A DNA stretch of 64,000 bases, taken from Vespa crabro (taxonomy: Eukaryota > Arthropoda > Insecta > Hymenoptera > Vespidae). Shown here piece by piece: positions 38,601 through 51,118 of the stretch (the stretch's first letter is position 1; each line of letters opens with the position of its first letter). Location of the stretch: contig NC_060955.1 in assembly GCF_910589235.1 (NCBI RefSeq), positions 14,280,837 to 14,344,836 of the forward strand, given 5' to 3'. The notes under the pieces were generated by a model. That model made no database searches and was not told the origin of the DNA. It saw only the letters and a list, made by a program, of their open reading frames with translations. A program made the translations under genes and the position numbers.

Positions 38601-38796
38601 TTGATGTCAATTCAGTTCTTTGATTTATACATGCTAATGACGTGGAGGCACAGCATACCTATACAAACATACACATTGATACAATAAATCAAGAGAAAGG
38701 GTAGTATTCTCTTAATATGATTTTATTTTTTTTCTTCCTACACCCGTCGCTAAAGTCACATAAGTCAAGCAAGAGGTGATGAATAGTTCTAAAATA
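35676..38796. other. Non-coding DNA downstream of COG2
   Basis: No gene recognised. It holds short ATT/TAG triplet tracts (36,780-36,850, 37,255-37,320) and a TA run (38,167-38,181). A minus-strand AATAAA near 38,722 could be the COG2 polyadenylation signal. Minus-strand frames at 36,755-36,982, 37,720-37,932 and 37,838-38,092 show no family signature. Confidence 0.5.
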
Positions 38797-39600
38797 TTAT
38801 TTTTTTAGAGCTGCTTCAACAGCTTGCGATAATTCTTGTAAATGAGATATATCTGAAACTGGTACATCGAGTTCAGTAATCTGGAACATTACATAATTCA
38901 ATAGTATATGATTTTCTACGATGTTAAAAAAAAATGAAATTCTAAGATATTAAAAAATTATAATAGTTTAATACATGCTCACCATTGCACTGTATGCATT
39001 TACATCAATTTGTAATTGAATACGAATTTTTTCATCATCGCTAATTCCTTGAGCATCTGATGTAAGCACTCCTGTCGATTTATCACGTATTTTTTTCAAT
39101 CTTCTTAAACTCTCTTCAGTTTTTTGAACAGATGTCAATACATCTGTTACAGACGTTAAATAACTAAAAAATGCGAATATATTGTTGAAGCTGTATATTT
39201 CAATTAGTATATTTATTTGTATTTACTTACCATTCTGTTAACAAAGACAGTGCTAATTGCAACCATATGGTAACATTCGTTGGTACAAAGTCATTATAAT
39301 TAGTACGAAAATTAGTCAGAAAACTTAATGCATTTTTAACATATGCACAAGGTTTAGTAGGTACTTCTCTATTCGTCCGTCTATATAATCTTGGAATGTC
39401 ACTGACTTGTTTCAAGTATATCACACAATGCATTATAAGTTCATTTACAATTTCTTCTGTAGTAAGTTGTAAAATCATTGTAATTGTTTTAGATGTTTCA
39501 GTCAAACAATCTAAAATAATGCATATATAAAAGAATATAATGATTATCTTACTATTATGGTTAGTGGTTATATTACTGTATAGAAATTAAATATGTAATA
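35676..39600. repeat. Long duplication, copy 1 (matches 60,076-64,000)
   Basis: Every position compared matches the position 24,400 bp further on, with two substitutions seen (35,708 C against A; 35,753 A against C) and no indels. Homology starts at AGAACAGGCGTAATG in both. The right end of homology is set only by the window edge. It contains COG2 exons and introns as well as non-coding DNA. Confidence 0.97.
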
Positions 39601-41996
39601 AATGCATAAATTTTAGGAAAGAATGTATTTGATTATAATCAATAAATTACCTTCTAATAATTTAAATGTAGCAGGATTTTGATTTGGATTTTTTAACTGC
39701 ACTATCCGTAGGAGATTTGGTAATCCATTCACAAATTTTTCTACATCACAATACAAATATATCAAGAAATCCAATTTAGTATAACGATTATTATTTGCTA
39801 TACTTTCAGGCTTATTACTTTCTTGCCACTTCTTTATGTATAGAAAAATAATCCAAATGTATTAATTATTAATTCATATTTATTTATTAATCAAGAAATA
39901 AATAATTAGAAAAAATTTATATTACATACTTGTCTTATTGCTGTGCAAGCCCATGTTTGATATCTTGAACATACTTGCAGAGTCAATTTCCAAAATCTGT
40001 TATTTTAAGAAATAAACATTAATAATATGAATGTATTAAGTTATTATATATGAACTGTCTGATTCCAGAATATGAATTCTCTGAAACACCTCTGCTTGAA
40101 AATGCTTCCACGTTTATGGATGTATGAGGCATCATTTTAAAGCCCTATAGCCTTATAGCCCTATATTCACTCTATTAGACCTGATCTTCATTTTCTTTTG
40201 TTTACATATCTAACATTATTTTTACATGGCTTACGTCTCGACATGAATCAACGCGATCTACGAGCATTTTTTTGTATCACTGATAAAGTGATCATAATAT
40301 CGCAATAGCTGCTCGGAAAATTAATTACATATTCGGTAAAAATACTATAAATAAACGTACAATTCGTCGATGATATGAAAAGTTTAAAAATGGAGATGAA
40401 AGCCTCTTAAATTAAAAACTTAAAAAGCCAACAACGACATTGAATGACAAGGTCTAGAAAGATCAGCTCTAATAGAATAAATGACAAGTTTCAAAATGAC
40501 ATCTTACACATCCATAGATATAAAAACGTCCCAGAAAATTTATATTACAAAATCAAAAATTTCATATGTAACAACCTAATAATATTATCAAGCATACTTA
40601 TCAAAAATATTACTTACTCTTGAAAAAGTTGAGATAGATATATATTTTCAGACCATATCTTGTACAAACAATTCCAGACGATAGACGTTGTGTAAAGAGA
40701 AAATTCTTCTAGCATTAGAATATTTGCAGATCCTTTAATCAATTCAGGTGAAATAGACTCTTTAAATGCTGTTTCGACTGTACCGGCTATTTCTTGAAAA
40801 CGAATTTGGAAATAAACTGGTAGATTCCATTTCTTAAGAAAATTTTTATATTGTAGATGATCTTTCAATATGCTTATATGAGCAGGTACATCATAGAATT
40901 CTTCCAGCTTTTTTCGAAACCACATTGTTTCTGTATATCTCTTCAAATATAAAATATAAAAATTACTAAAAGATTTTATATTTATATTATCTTCAAGATT
41001 GTATCACTTACTTTATGGAACAATTCAGGATTTCCAGGTGCAAAAATATATTTCAATTGCTGATCAATTTTTTCTTCTATTTCAATCCAAAAACTATTTA
41101 CCAAGAAATTAAAACCCTTTACTTGTATCCTAGAGTAATATTCAAACAATATTTACATTGGAATGTTTACACTATCTACAAACATTAATTATCTACAAAA
41201 CATCCAATATACCTATTGGAGTATAATGTGATGTCTAAAAGTTGTTTGAGTTCTCCGCTTAAAATATTTAATAATCTATTGTAAATACTTTGAAGATTAT
41301 TAAATTCAGTTTGTGAATCTTCGTCTTGAAGTATATTATTTATAATTGGACTAATAACGTCTCTTCTTACTACTAATTCTGCAGTTGTAACATTATCAAG
41401 CATAATATATATTCTCAAACAACGAATTAATAAATTAGAATCTTTTTCATGTATACAAACTAAAAATAACTCATTCAGATGCGTTATTAAGAGATCTTCT
41501 AATTTCTTGCTTTCCTATATAAAATTTTTTATATTAGTAGAACAATTTTTATATAGCAATTTTTGTAAAAAGAAATTATTTATTTATAATATTAGGATTT
41601 TTATGCCTATTTTTAAATGTTCTTTCACGAAGAATTATGATTTACTTTCAGTTTAATAGAATGTAATATTATTATGTGCAAGTAATAAAAAATATTGTAC
41701 AAATGTATCTATAAAGATATAATACATACTGTCTGCTGATCTATAGAGATATCTGATCTGCATCTGGATGCATTAAATTTCAAATGATTCAGTTCTGCTG
41801 TAGCTTGTTCTAAAACATCAATTTTTGTAAAACTTTCCATATAATTATCCATCGATAGCATTGAAGACAATTTTCTTAAACATTTATAAACACATTGCAA
41901 GCTGTGTAAGCTTTGTTTCTGTAATTTTATTTGGCTATCGTCATTTAAATTATTGGATAGAATGATTATTTCTTCATTTAATGTTTGCTGAATTTG
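38797..41996 (-). CDS. COG2: Conserved oligomeric Golgi complex subunit 2 (5' exon not found)
   Basis: A subunit of the eight-protein COG complex, which tethers retrograde vesicles at the Golgi. Nine coding exons can be joined in phase on the minus strand: 41996-41730, 41514-41213, 41129-41012, 40940-40618, 39996-39930, 39831-39651, 39510-39231, 39163-38983 and 38880-38797 (stop 38,797-38,799). They give about 600 residues. Introns have GT/AG ends. Family landmarks are FNFLVNSFW, KKWNLPVYFQIRFQEIAG, FWKLTLQVCSRYQTW, PRLYRRTNREVP and, near the C-terminus, SDDEKIRIQLQIDV. The complete family protein is about 700-740 residues. The conserved N-terminal ~100 residues should lie upstream of 41,996, but I found no matching exon before eIF2B epsilon at 44,270. 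The fifth intron carries a mariner relic. The last three exons recur at 63,197-63,910. Confidence 0.93.
40230..40465 (+). mobile_element. Relic of a mariner transposase N-terminus in a COG2 intron
   Basis: The plus strand reads MNQRDLRAFF from 40,243. After a frame change it reads FGKNTINKRTIRR, a stop in place of Trp, YEKFKNGDESL, and then a weaker stretch ending near TTTLNDKV. This is the helix-turn-helix and linker pattern of mariner transposases. It is opposite in strand to COG2 and belongs to a different mariner lineage from the copy at 30,768. Stops and missing sequence show that it is old. Confidence 0.75.
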
Positions 41997-44269
41997 CTAA
42001 TAATAAAAAATGTTAGAAATTAGAAACATAATTTATATACAGAATTTTCCACTTAACTATAACAATTAAAGTAACTCCATTACTTTCAATTATATAAAAA
42101 AAAAAATGGCAAAGAAAGAAATTGTTAAATCTCAAGGAAAAAATGTTTTCATTACCACAAAATTATTTTTAAGATCATCTTTTCTAAAGATTCACGGTCA
42201 TCGATATTTTTTTATTACCATTGTAAGTAACTTATAAAAAAAAAAAAAATATGAATTCAACGATATGAATCTTTTTATCTTTAGATAACCTTAGATAACT
42301 TGATTAACAGAGCTACAAAGGAAAACAAAAAAAAATAAAAATTCTAGTTTTGCAACGTAAAGCATTTATTTTAAAAAATGTTCAAAATGAATTCCATTAA
42401 TTTCGATATATTTTCAAATAACAATGAATGATTTCTTTGTACTTTTACTCATTTATGGATTGCATTTGAATCGCGTTTTATTTAAGTTAAAATAATGGTA
42501 ATCGTTTAATTTGGGATTTTTCTCATTTTTTTAAACATGGATTTAAACATGTGATTTGTATCTACTGATTAAGATCTCCTTTAGGATCAAACAATTTTTT
42601 CTATTGACATTTTGTCATATCATCAAAAGTGATAAAGATATTTCAAGTGTTACAGTTAGATAAAACATTCTCTATATACATACACGTATAATATATATAT
42701 ATATATATATATACACATACACACACAGGTTATCTATCCACAGATGTTCTAACAAAAACCTTGCAATTGACTGAAGTTACAAGAAAGTTTAATAAAAGAA
42801 ATTTCACTGACTCTGAATCAAAATGCATGTAAAATTTTTTTTACTTGTGACTTTTTCAAGTTATGGAAGTCAATATAGTTTTAAATAGATAAAATTTTGT
42901 TGGCATATTTATACAATAGGTCTCATTAGCAATCAAAATCATATTTAATAAAAAATTGCTACTATGTATAAATATGCCATACATAATGAAAAGACTTTTA
43001 CAATATGATTCATTTGTAAAATCCAACAATTGACTATAGTTCCTAGTCAATATCTAAAATCCCATGCGCTTACCATGCGCTTAGCACATGACCGTTTTGT
43101 TTACGTTGCTAATCTTCGTTACTTGGAAAGGTTATATATGAAGTTACGTTATATCCTATAATCCGTACTATTTTCCTTCACTACTAGATTACTATCTCCT
43201 GATTTTTTCCTTCGATATGATTTCTGGAACTCCTGACTCGTTTCATTGTAACGGATTATATATTATCAATTAGATCGAAAGCATCACGTTACCAACGATA
43301 TTATTCTCTCTGTTATATAGAGTACTTCGTTCGTTATGCACATACACGACAATACTTTCAACAAAAGAAAATAGAAATACTAATTCACGTGTTAAAACAT
43401 GCTATTTGGAGATTAAAGCAATCAGAAATGTATTAATTAAATATATTCTTAAAAATTTAATCCAATTTTTTTATTCGATTTTTAAAGTATATTATAATTT
43501 TTTTGCAATTTTATTCATCTTATATGTATTTATAACGATTATATAATTCAATTTCATATATAATCGGTTGCAAACATCTTGTGCACAATGGATAAAGTAA
43601 CTTTTTCTATCTCACTTCATCGGTGACCCTTCCACTTGTGGAATTGGCAATATCCTTTTATTAAATATATGAAATTACACGTAATGATTATAATATAATA
43701 TGAAATATATTACATTTTAATAAATCTTATTACATTATGATGGAATATATGCTAATTTTAATGAACCATTATTATTTATAAGAATCAAGATATCAATACA
43801 ATTAAGTTGATAATGATAGTTTTTCTATATTTATATTAATTGAATGAGTGAAATATTAAGGAATACGAATACAGAGAAAAAGAAATTATTTATGAGATAA
43901 CATTCTTATTGGCAGTTCTCAAATAGAATTTTCTACCTAAAATAGAATGAACAAATAATTTAATGAATAATCTAACCGTTTGAAAAGAACAAAACAAAAA
44001 TTTTCAAAATCATTCTATTTTTGTATGCTACATGTAAACATTACAATAGAAAATAGACCAATCAAGTTTAATATTTAGCTAGAATTCTAAATAAGTTCGT
44101 CGAATCACTCGAGAGTTAATGGCGGGTAGAATATAACCAAATAATGTTCTGTATGTTAGTAGGTTAGGTTAAATTTGCAATACATATATTATGCTGTTGG
44201 CATATGTGTTTAATTTTGAAAAGATGTGTATGTGATTTACAACAGATATCAAATCGTGAACAAAACATT
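41997..44269. other. Intergenic or intronic DNA between COG2 and eIF2B epsilon
   Basis: AT-rich with a TA/CA run at 42,690-42,730. I searched the minus strand for the conserved COG2 N-terminal segment (the DFVNLS-like stretch) and did not find it. A dispersed repeat sits at 43,256-43,670. The region 44,050-44,269 presumably contains the eIF2B epsilon promoter, but no clear core element is visible. Confidence 0.5.
43256..43670 (+). repeat. Dispersed ~415-bp repeat, copy 1
   Basis: Alignable with 52,298-52,730 in the same orientation, with many substitutions. Shared stretches include TTAGATC, TATTTGGAG-TTAAAGCA, AGTATATTATAATTTTTTT and TCATCGGTGA-CCTTCCACTT. No coding capacity. Confidence 0.7.
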
Positions 44270-46273
44270 ATGGATACAAAATTAAGGAAAAAGGATGTCT
44301 TACAAGCCGTCGTATTAGCTGATGACTTTACAACAGCTTTGACTCCAATGCAGGATGTATATCCAAGCATTTTATTACCAGTTTTAAATGTACCTTTGTT
44401 GGACTATCTAATAGAAACTTTAAAAAGGTCCAGGGTACAAGAACTATTTCTGTACTGCAGCAATCATATTGACTCATTAAAAAAATATGTCAAACTAGAA
44501 GAGCATGAAGATCTTACCATTAATTTAATCATTTCTGATGGATGTAGATCTTTAGGTGATGCTCTTCGAGACATTGATACAAAATGCTTGATACGTGGTT
44601 ACTTTATATTGATTAGAGGAAATACGTTTATAAATACTGACTTACTAAGTGCCCTAAATTTTCATTGCACTAAAGAAAAAAAAGATAAAGGTGCAGCAAT
44701 GACAATGTTACTTAGAAATGTTGGTTGCACAAATGACTCTTTCATAAAAGAAGAGACTTCTCTCGTAGTGTCTAACAAAGCCAATAATAAGATCTTATTT
44801 TACAAAAAACTAAGAAACGATGAGAAGAAGATAAAATTAGAACTGAATTGGTTCTTAGATAATAGCGAAATTGATATTAGTACGTGTTTTATAGATACAC
44901 ATGTATACTTATGTTCACCTGCTGTACTTCCCTTATTTGCAGATAATTTTGACTTTCAAGTATGTAAATAGCATTGTTTATATAATATATATATATGGAA
45001 ATATTTAACAATTGTTTTATTCTATCTTTTTTATTTTTATATTATACAGACAATGGAAGATTTTATCAAAGGAGTTTTAATGAATGAAGAAATTATAGAT
45101 GCACGGATTTATTGGCAACTATTGAACTCTGATGATTACAGTTTACCAATTACATCATGGAATGCATACTATACTCTTAGCCGTGATATTTTACATAGAC
45201 GCGGCTATCCACACGCACCGGGAATGTTTGGCCCATTAAGAAACTTTGTTTCTATGTCTCAAAGTAACTATAAACACAAAAGTGTTACTCTAGCTAAGGG
45301 TTGTATATTAGAAAAAGATTGCTTAGTCGGAAAGAATAGTACACTTGGACAAAATACCTTTGTTACGAAATCTGTAATAGGCAGTAACTGCGCTATAGGT
45401 CAAGTGGCGATTATAAAAAATTCTTTTATTTTTTCTAATGTTAAAATAGGGAATGGTTGCAAAATTATTGACAGTATAATTTTTTCTAATTGTAATATTA
45501 AGAAAAATGCAAAATTAGATGGATGTATATTAGTTTGCGATACGATGGTTAACCCGCAAAAACAATATGTTGATTCCATTCTAGAAATGAAAAATGCAAA
45601 TTTAATTACAAAAAGAATGTCGGATCTCGATGTTAATGAAAAATTATTATTTTTTAAAAATAATGAAGCTACAGATTATAACTATACAACAGATGAATCA
45701 AGTACGAACGAAAGTTCACGACAGCACACTCCGATTCCTGATGACACGAATCTATTTCTAACAGAAGTTATCGATAGCTTATTAAGAGGTTTTCAAGATA
45801 AATTAAATTGTGAAAATCTGATATTAGAAATAAATTCATCAAGATATGCATATAATGTTACTATGCGAGAAGTTACATACAATGTCATAAAAGCTATATT
45901 GAGTTTGCCTTTACATTACTTGTCCGAAATAAAAGTTCCAATGAATAATCAAAACTATCAAAAAAATTTAAAAATTATGATCAATTATTTTCAGCCTATT
46001 ATTTTAAATTATATTAAAACTGATGTGGCACAAGAAGATTGTTTACGTGCAGTAGAAGAAGTTGGCAGTGTAACCCAAGAATTGTTACCGTTTTTACAAC
46101 ATTTATTGCATTTGTTTTATGATCGAGATATATTATCAGAAGATAAAATTTTAGAATGGTATGAGTCCAATGATGAAAAAGATGAAATTCAAAACAAAAA
46201 AGTAAAAATCGCAGTACAACCTTTTATCAAATGGTTACAAGAAGCAGAAGAATATTCTTCTGAAAGCGATTAA
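44270..46273 (+). CDS. eIF2Bepsilon: Translation initiation factor eIF2B subunit epsilon
   Basis: The catalytic subunit of eIF2B, which exchanges GDP for GTP on eIF2 in the cytoplasm and is a main control point of translation. Two exons: 44,270-44,959 (donor GTATGT) and 45,050-46,273 (acceptor TTATACAG), giving 637 residues, close to the insect norm. I took the ATG at 44,270 (MDTKLRKKDVLQAVVLADDF); an upstream in-frame ATG at 44,204 would add 22 residues of less likely sequence. Residues ~10-210 form the nucleotidyltransferase-like domain (PSILLPVLNVPLLDYLIETL). Residues ~309-395 form a left-handed beta helix of hexapeptide repeats (VGKNSTLGQNTFV and following). The C-terminal ~170 residues are the W2/HEAT catalytic domain, ending in aromatic and acidic boxes (ILEWYES, FIKWLQEAEEYSSESD). 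An AATAAA at 46,470 is a likely polyadenylation signal. It converges on rabphilin. Confidence 0.96.
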
Positions 46274-46670
46274 TACATAATTAATATAATTAATATATGC
46301 ATAATACATAATTAATATACAAAATGAATTTTGCTATTATTTCACATATTTTGTAATATGATAAGTTAAACAAATTATATACATATTTGTATAAATACAT
46401 AATAATTTACATGTATATAATATAATAATTTAATATTATGCTTGAAATTAGAAAAAAGTAAGAATAACAAATAAAACTGACTATAATTATCTTTCTTATA
46501 CTTATTTTCATATTTTAATATGAGTAATAATGTGCAGTATAGACATTAGTTCCTTAGGCAATATCTATTGATGTAACTTTAGCCTTATATTGCCTCTTTA
46601 ACATGTCAACATTGAGATCAGTATTTCCGACTTTTCTACATATTTCATATATTTATGCCATTGAAAAATA

Positions 46671-49600
46671 TTACTCTATTGGCATAAGAACTTCCGTTAA
46701 ATTGTGCCAAGCAGGATGCTGATAATCGGGAAATTTGATAACATCTACCCAATGTCGCAATCGTGCTCCTTTACTATTGCATCCTAATACAAGCCCTCCT
46801 AAAATAATACCATCAACAGAAATTCTATTAATGAAGTGTCAAGGATTCGTATCGTACTTTTTAAAAAAAATGAACATTATTACCTAGATAATCATTACGC
46901 TTGCCGAAATCCTTGTCCCACATAGAGAGGCATAACGTGACTTTCATGAGGTCTGTTAATCGAATCCCAAAAATGAACTCTTCGTTCCACTCTGGGTTGA
47001 GAGTTTTCCACTTGACGCTCGTGCTGTACGAGCTGCGACCTGTGATTAACTTCTTGCTGGATTGTTTCTTCGCGCTGTTGCGCCCGAGAGGATCGTGACT
47101 TCGTTGCCATCGATTGTCGATCACATTCTCTACAAGGCACAGCTTTAGAAAAGGGTCAGAAAACCCGTTGTTGTCCATGGGTAAAAGATTCATAGCTTGA
47201 TGAATAATAACTAGCAGGGCACGTCGACGGGTACAGTAACTTAGAGTGAGTTGTACTTGACCTCGATTGCCTCGATGAAGACCCCAAGCCTCTTCTTCGC
47301 GACTCACCTAGAACAATGTTGGGACAATAAGTTTTATATCAAGAATTTAACGCTATATAAAACAAAATTTCTAAAGAAATTTTTTAATCGAAAATACACA
47401 GACCGGATAATGATTTTGCAGATTGATTTTGTAGTGTTTCGTCTGGAACGGTTCTAGTTCGTACAGGGGAAATCTCGCCTCCCCTAGAAAGTCTTCTCCC
47501 CACGGATCGTCTTGAAGTATCATGACATGTAAGGCTCTGCCACTCTTCATCTGTCGCGATCATTCAATCGTATTCTCATTTTATCGAATCGTCATAAAAT
47601 AAGGAAACTTTAATAATCATTTTAATTATCATTACTCATACATCGGCATCTCTCGATACGTAGAAGTTCACTGTCTCGTTGAACACAGGATCTCGTGTCT
47701 TGTGAACAGTTTTCGTTCTTATTGGCTTGATATTTGTACCCATTCCCACTGGCAGTATGGTGATTTTGCAAAATGGATCGGCGAGATCGTGGATGTCCAT
47801 AGGCTTTAATCCCAACGCTCGTTCCACTTTGCACTGGAGGCACTGAGCCACTGGGTCGTATAGCAAGGAGATTTCCAGAGTTCCAAAACCTTCCTCCGTT
47901 TTGGATCTCATCACTGAATAATCCATAAAAATATACATATTCATATATATGTAAATATACATGCATCTTATAGTATTTCTTATACACTTTATTAAAATGT
48001 AAAAGTTATCGCATAAAAAATAGTAATAAGTGACAATTAAATTGAAATACCAACTTTCGAGATAATCCGATGTTTGTTGCCTCGACGAGTGATGCACGTA
48101 CCACGTGCTGATAGGCGCATCGTTCATCTGATTGGCGCAATTCGCCTCGTATTCCGCATTTTTTTCGTGCATCCAAGCCTCCTCCAAAATCCGTTCCATC
48201 AGAGTGCTTGGTGGCGAAGTCGACAGTGAGTTTCGTCTACAAGGATGTAGCGTCCGAGACGCGTGAGTCAAACCTCTACTCTGCCGAACATCGTTACTAC
48301 GTACCTGACTGATTGTACCTGAGAACTCTTACACTGATCACTAGAACCGAGAGAATCGTCGATGAAATCAGACTGCTCGTCACCGTTATCTTCTAATCTT
48401 ATTTCCTCAGTCGACGCATTATCATCGAGGGAACTGCCGCCACGTTGATCACATGTACTTTTTTCGTTCGTACGAGAGGTTCGTAAGGTTGCTGCTGATG
48501 AGAGACGACTGTACTGTGAATGTATTGAAAATTTGTCCAACCTATTCGTTGTCGTCGTGGAAGAATTCTCATCTCGATGGCCTGTAGGTGACGAATAGCC
48601 ATTTGATCGACTTTTAACTTTAAAAAATCCATTTGGCGTTTGAGCATCATAAGACGTGATCTGTTGTTTGGATATACCGTTGATGTCTTGGATACCCTGC
48701 AAGCTCGGAGAAGAGGAATAGCAGCTACGTGCACCAATCAAACGTTTTGTTGCCTCCTCGTCCGATGAGGAGTCCTGAGCTTCGTTCGATTCCAACGATT
48801 TNNNNNNNNNNNNNNNNNNNNNNNNNNNNNNNNNNNNNNNNNNNNNNNNNNNNNNNNNNNNNNNNNNNNNNNNNNNNNNNNNNNNNNNNNNNNNNNNNNN
48901 NNNNNNNNNNNNNNNNNNNNNNNNNNNNNNNNNNNNNNNNNNNNNNNNNNNNNNNNNNNNNNNNNNNNNNNNNNNNNNNNNNNNNNNNNNNNNNNNNNNN
49001 NATATCTCCCTGCTCTCGGCACAAATGCGACAAAGAAAAATCTTTTGCGAATTGTTCGAGGTCCTCTGTACGATTCGTTGTATTGCGGTCCTCTTTGGTA
49101 TCGATTCATTTGTGAACGAGTTGCATGTAGTCGAAGATAGAACTTCTGTAGTGGTAGTAGAAGCAAGTACATTTGACGTACCAGCCTCTCTGCCACATTT
49201 TTGGCAAACATATTTCCTACAGTCTTTGCAAAAGGTTGGTGTAGCTCCTAACACAACACCAAACTTTTCGCCACATAAAGCACAGGAGCAGACGCAGTGC
49301 GAGCCGTTGGAACATCGGCTACCGCAATTTTTTCGCTCGTCCGATCGGCTGGAAGTGATTATGCGAACGTTGCGCTTCATGTCCTCCAATCTCTCAACCA
49401 GCCTGCCAATGCGTTTCTGCTCCGATAAGTCCAACGCCTCCGCTCTTTGAATCACCTGAGAAAAGAAAAGATTAAAATAAAAAAATGTTTATTTTATTAT
49501 TTATCAGTGAAAAATATTTAAAAAAAGAAGATAAAAAAGTACGAAGACTATAATTGATATATATATAATGTTTATGGAACTAATACTTCTCGCTTTCGGC

Positions 49601-49938
49601 ACCTATACGTAGTAATAAAGACGAGTCAAAATCGCTCACTTGTATGATTGTACGTCGTTCTTCTTCTGTTAATACGAAAGATTGCTCTGTACGGTTGGCA
49701 CTACCAACATTAGAATAATTGTCCCATCTTGAGTCTAAATATCCGGTTTTCACTGACCAGCCTGTTCGCAATCTGAATAATGAAAAGAAAGTGATAATAA
49801 ATAAAATTGTCGATTGAATGGATCTTTTAATCGAAATTATTATAGAACCACTCACTTAGCTCTTAATGCTAAATGCCGATCATTTGGACAAACCCAACGT
49901 GCTCCTGTACTCTGTGGTTCTCCCATGGTTGTATCCAT
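46671..49938 (-). CDS. Rph: Rabphilin (Rab-effector with zinc-finger and two C2 domains)
   Basis: A Rab3/Rab27 effector on synaptic and secretory vesicles. Eight exons, minus strand: 49938-49856, 49772-49640, 49455-48305, 48236-48055, 47913-47642, 47550-47404, 47307-46884 and 46798-46671 (stop 46,671). Start MDTTMGEPQSTGARWVCPND. A long helix (LTEEERRTIIQ-VIQRAEALDL) and a FYVE-type zinc domain (CALCGEKF, CKDC, CQKC, CRIC) form the Rab-binding region. A low-complexity Ser/Thr-rich linker follows, then C2A (LEISLLYDP...LKPMDIHDLADPF) and C2B (LLPMDNNGFSDPFLKL...MWDKDFGKRNDYLG), with calcium-binding aspartates present. A 200-N gap in exon 3 (48,802-49,001) removes the stretch just after the zinc domain, where the family has its SGAWFF Rab-contact motif. 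The donors at 48,055 and 47,404 are weak and less certain. About 839 residues if the gap length is right. Confidence 0.94.
48802..49001. other. Assembly gap (200 N) inside rabphilin exon 3
   Basis: Exactly 200 N, probably a placeholder size. The frame on each side happens to agree, so true length and content are unknown. Confidence 0.99.
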
Positions 49939-50670
49939 AACCGTTTACAAGCTTTATCCCACCTCAAAAACACCGTATATACGTCATGGGATAGGCTCGT
50001 TCCATCGAGCGATCGACGTACAAGACAAGAAGCAGTGGCGCATCATATTATCCTTTCTCTAAAAAAAGAAGTGTTAACGATGATCCATATTGTAATAAAA
50101 AAAAGAGAAAGACAGGAAAGATAAAATAGAAACCAGTAAATGACCGATTAAACTAACGTCATTTTTTTTGACATACTTCTGTTAAAATTATTTTCGAAGA
50201 TTTTAGCCGGAAATTGAACAATTTACTCTATAATGCTTTGTTTTACGTGAGCGATGAAGAATTTTTAATTCTAAAATTTATGATAGGAAGAATAGTTTTT
50301 AAAGAATTTAGAATTTGAAACACTTGTTACCCATACAAACATTTACCAATAAACAAAAACAATAATAAAAGATGAGAAACACAAAAAGGGAAGAGAGAGA
50401 ATGGTCGTTACTATATACTTGAATTGTAGGCAAATAGAAAATTAAATAGAAATAGATAACAACGTTTTGTTGTATCCCAGTAATTCCATTGTGCGTGCTA
50501 TTATAAGGAAATATGCGTTGACAGAAGAAATCTTTTATTAAAATCTACATCTAATCAATATTGTTATAATTTCTATAAGAAGTGTTCTTGTCATGTTTTT
50601 TAAAAATTCTTTGTAGATTATTAGAAAAATTACTGAATAAAGAAAAGAAACAAAATTTAACACAAATTTC

Positions 50671-50673
<3 letters not shown>

Positions 50674-50713
<40 letters not shown>
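50674..50713. repeat. (TA)n microsatellite
   Basis: Twenty TA units. Confidence 0.95.
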
Positions 50714-50716
<3 letters not shown>

Positions 50717-51044
50717 ATATGTTATTTAATTTCTTTTTACAATAGCAATTGACAGCTATTATTAAAATTAATTGTATGCATTTTATAGAATTTATTTTAA
50801 CAAAAACATATTCAATTTTAAAAAACAAATACTTCCAATACTTACTGCAAATAAAATAAAAATACGTGAAGAAGGAATATGGTTCTGCCAGATTGATCTG
50901 CTAAAAATGAAATTTCTGCCGCGTGGCAAAAATACGAGTCTGTAAAAAGCAAGCGCGAAAGTGTTACGTGCATTGAAAAGCGATCAATCGAAAGCTCATG
51001 ACGCTGACTATCATTGTATGTATCTACAGAGCTTGCACTTGAAC

Positions 51045-51076
51045 GAGAGAGAGAGAGAGGGAGAGAGGGAGAGAGG

Positions 51077-51115
<39 letters not shown>
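51045..51115. repeat. (GA)n microsatellite
   Basis: Mostly pure GA dinucleotides with a few GG interruptions. Confidence 0.95.

Positions 51116-51118
<3 letters not shown>

Noticed and set aside
44164..44370. Minus-strand frame opposite the eIF2B epsilon start
   Set aside because: Antisense shadow of exon 1; it does not match the COG2 N-terminus that I was looking for.
47622..49450. Alternative-frame and antisense frames over the rabphilin exons, some crossing the N run
   Set aside because: They overlap well-supported C2 and zinc-domain exons and have no independent signatures; N runs create false open frames.
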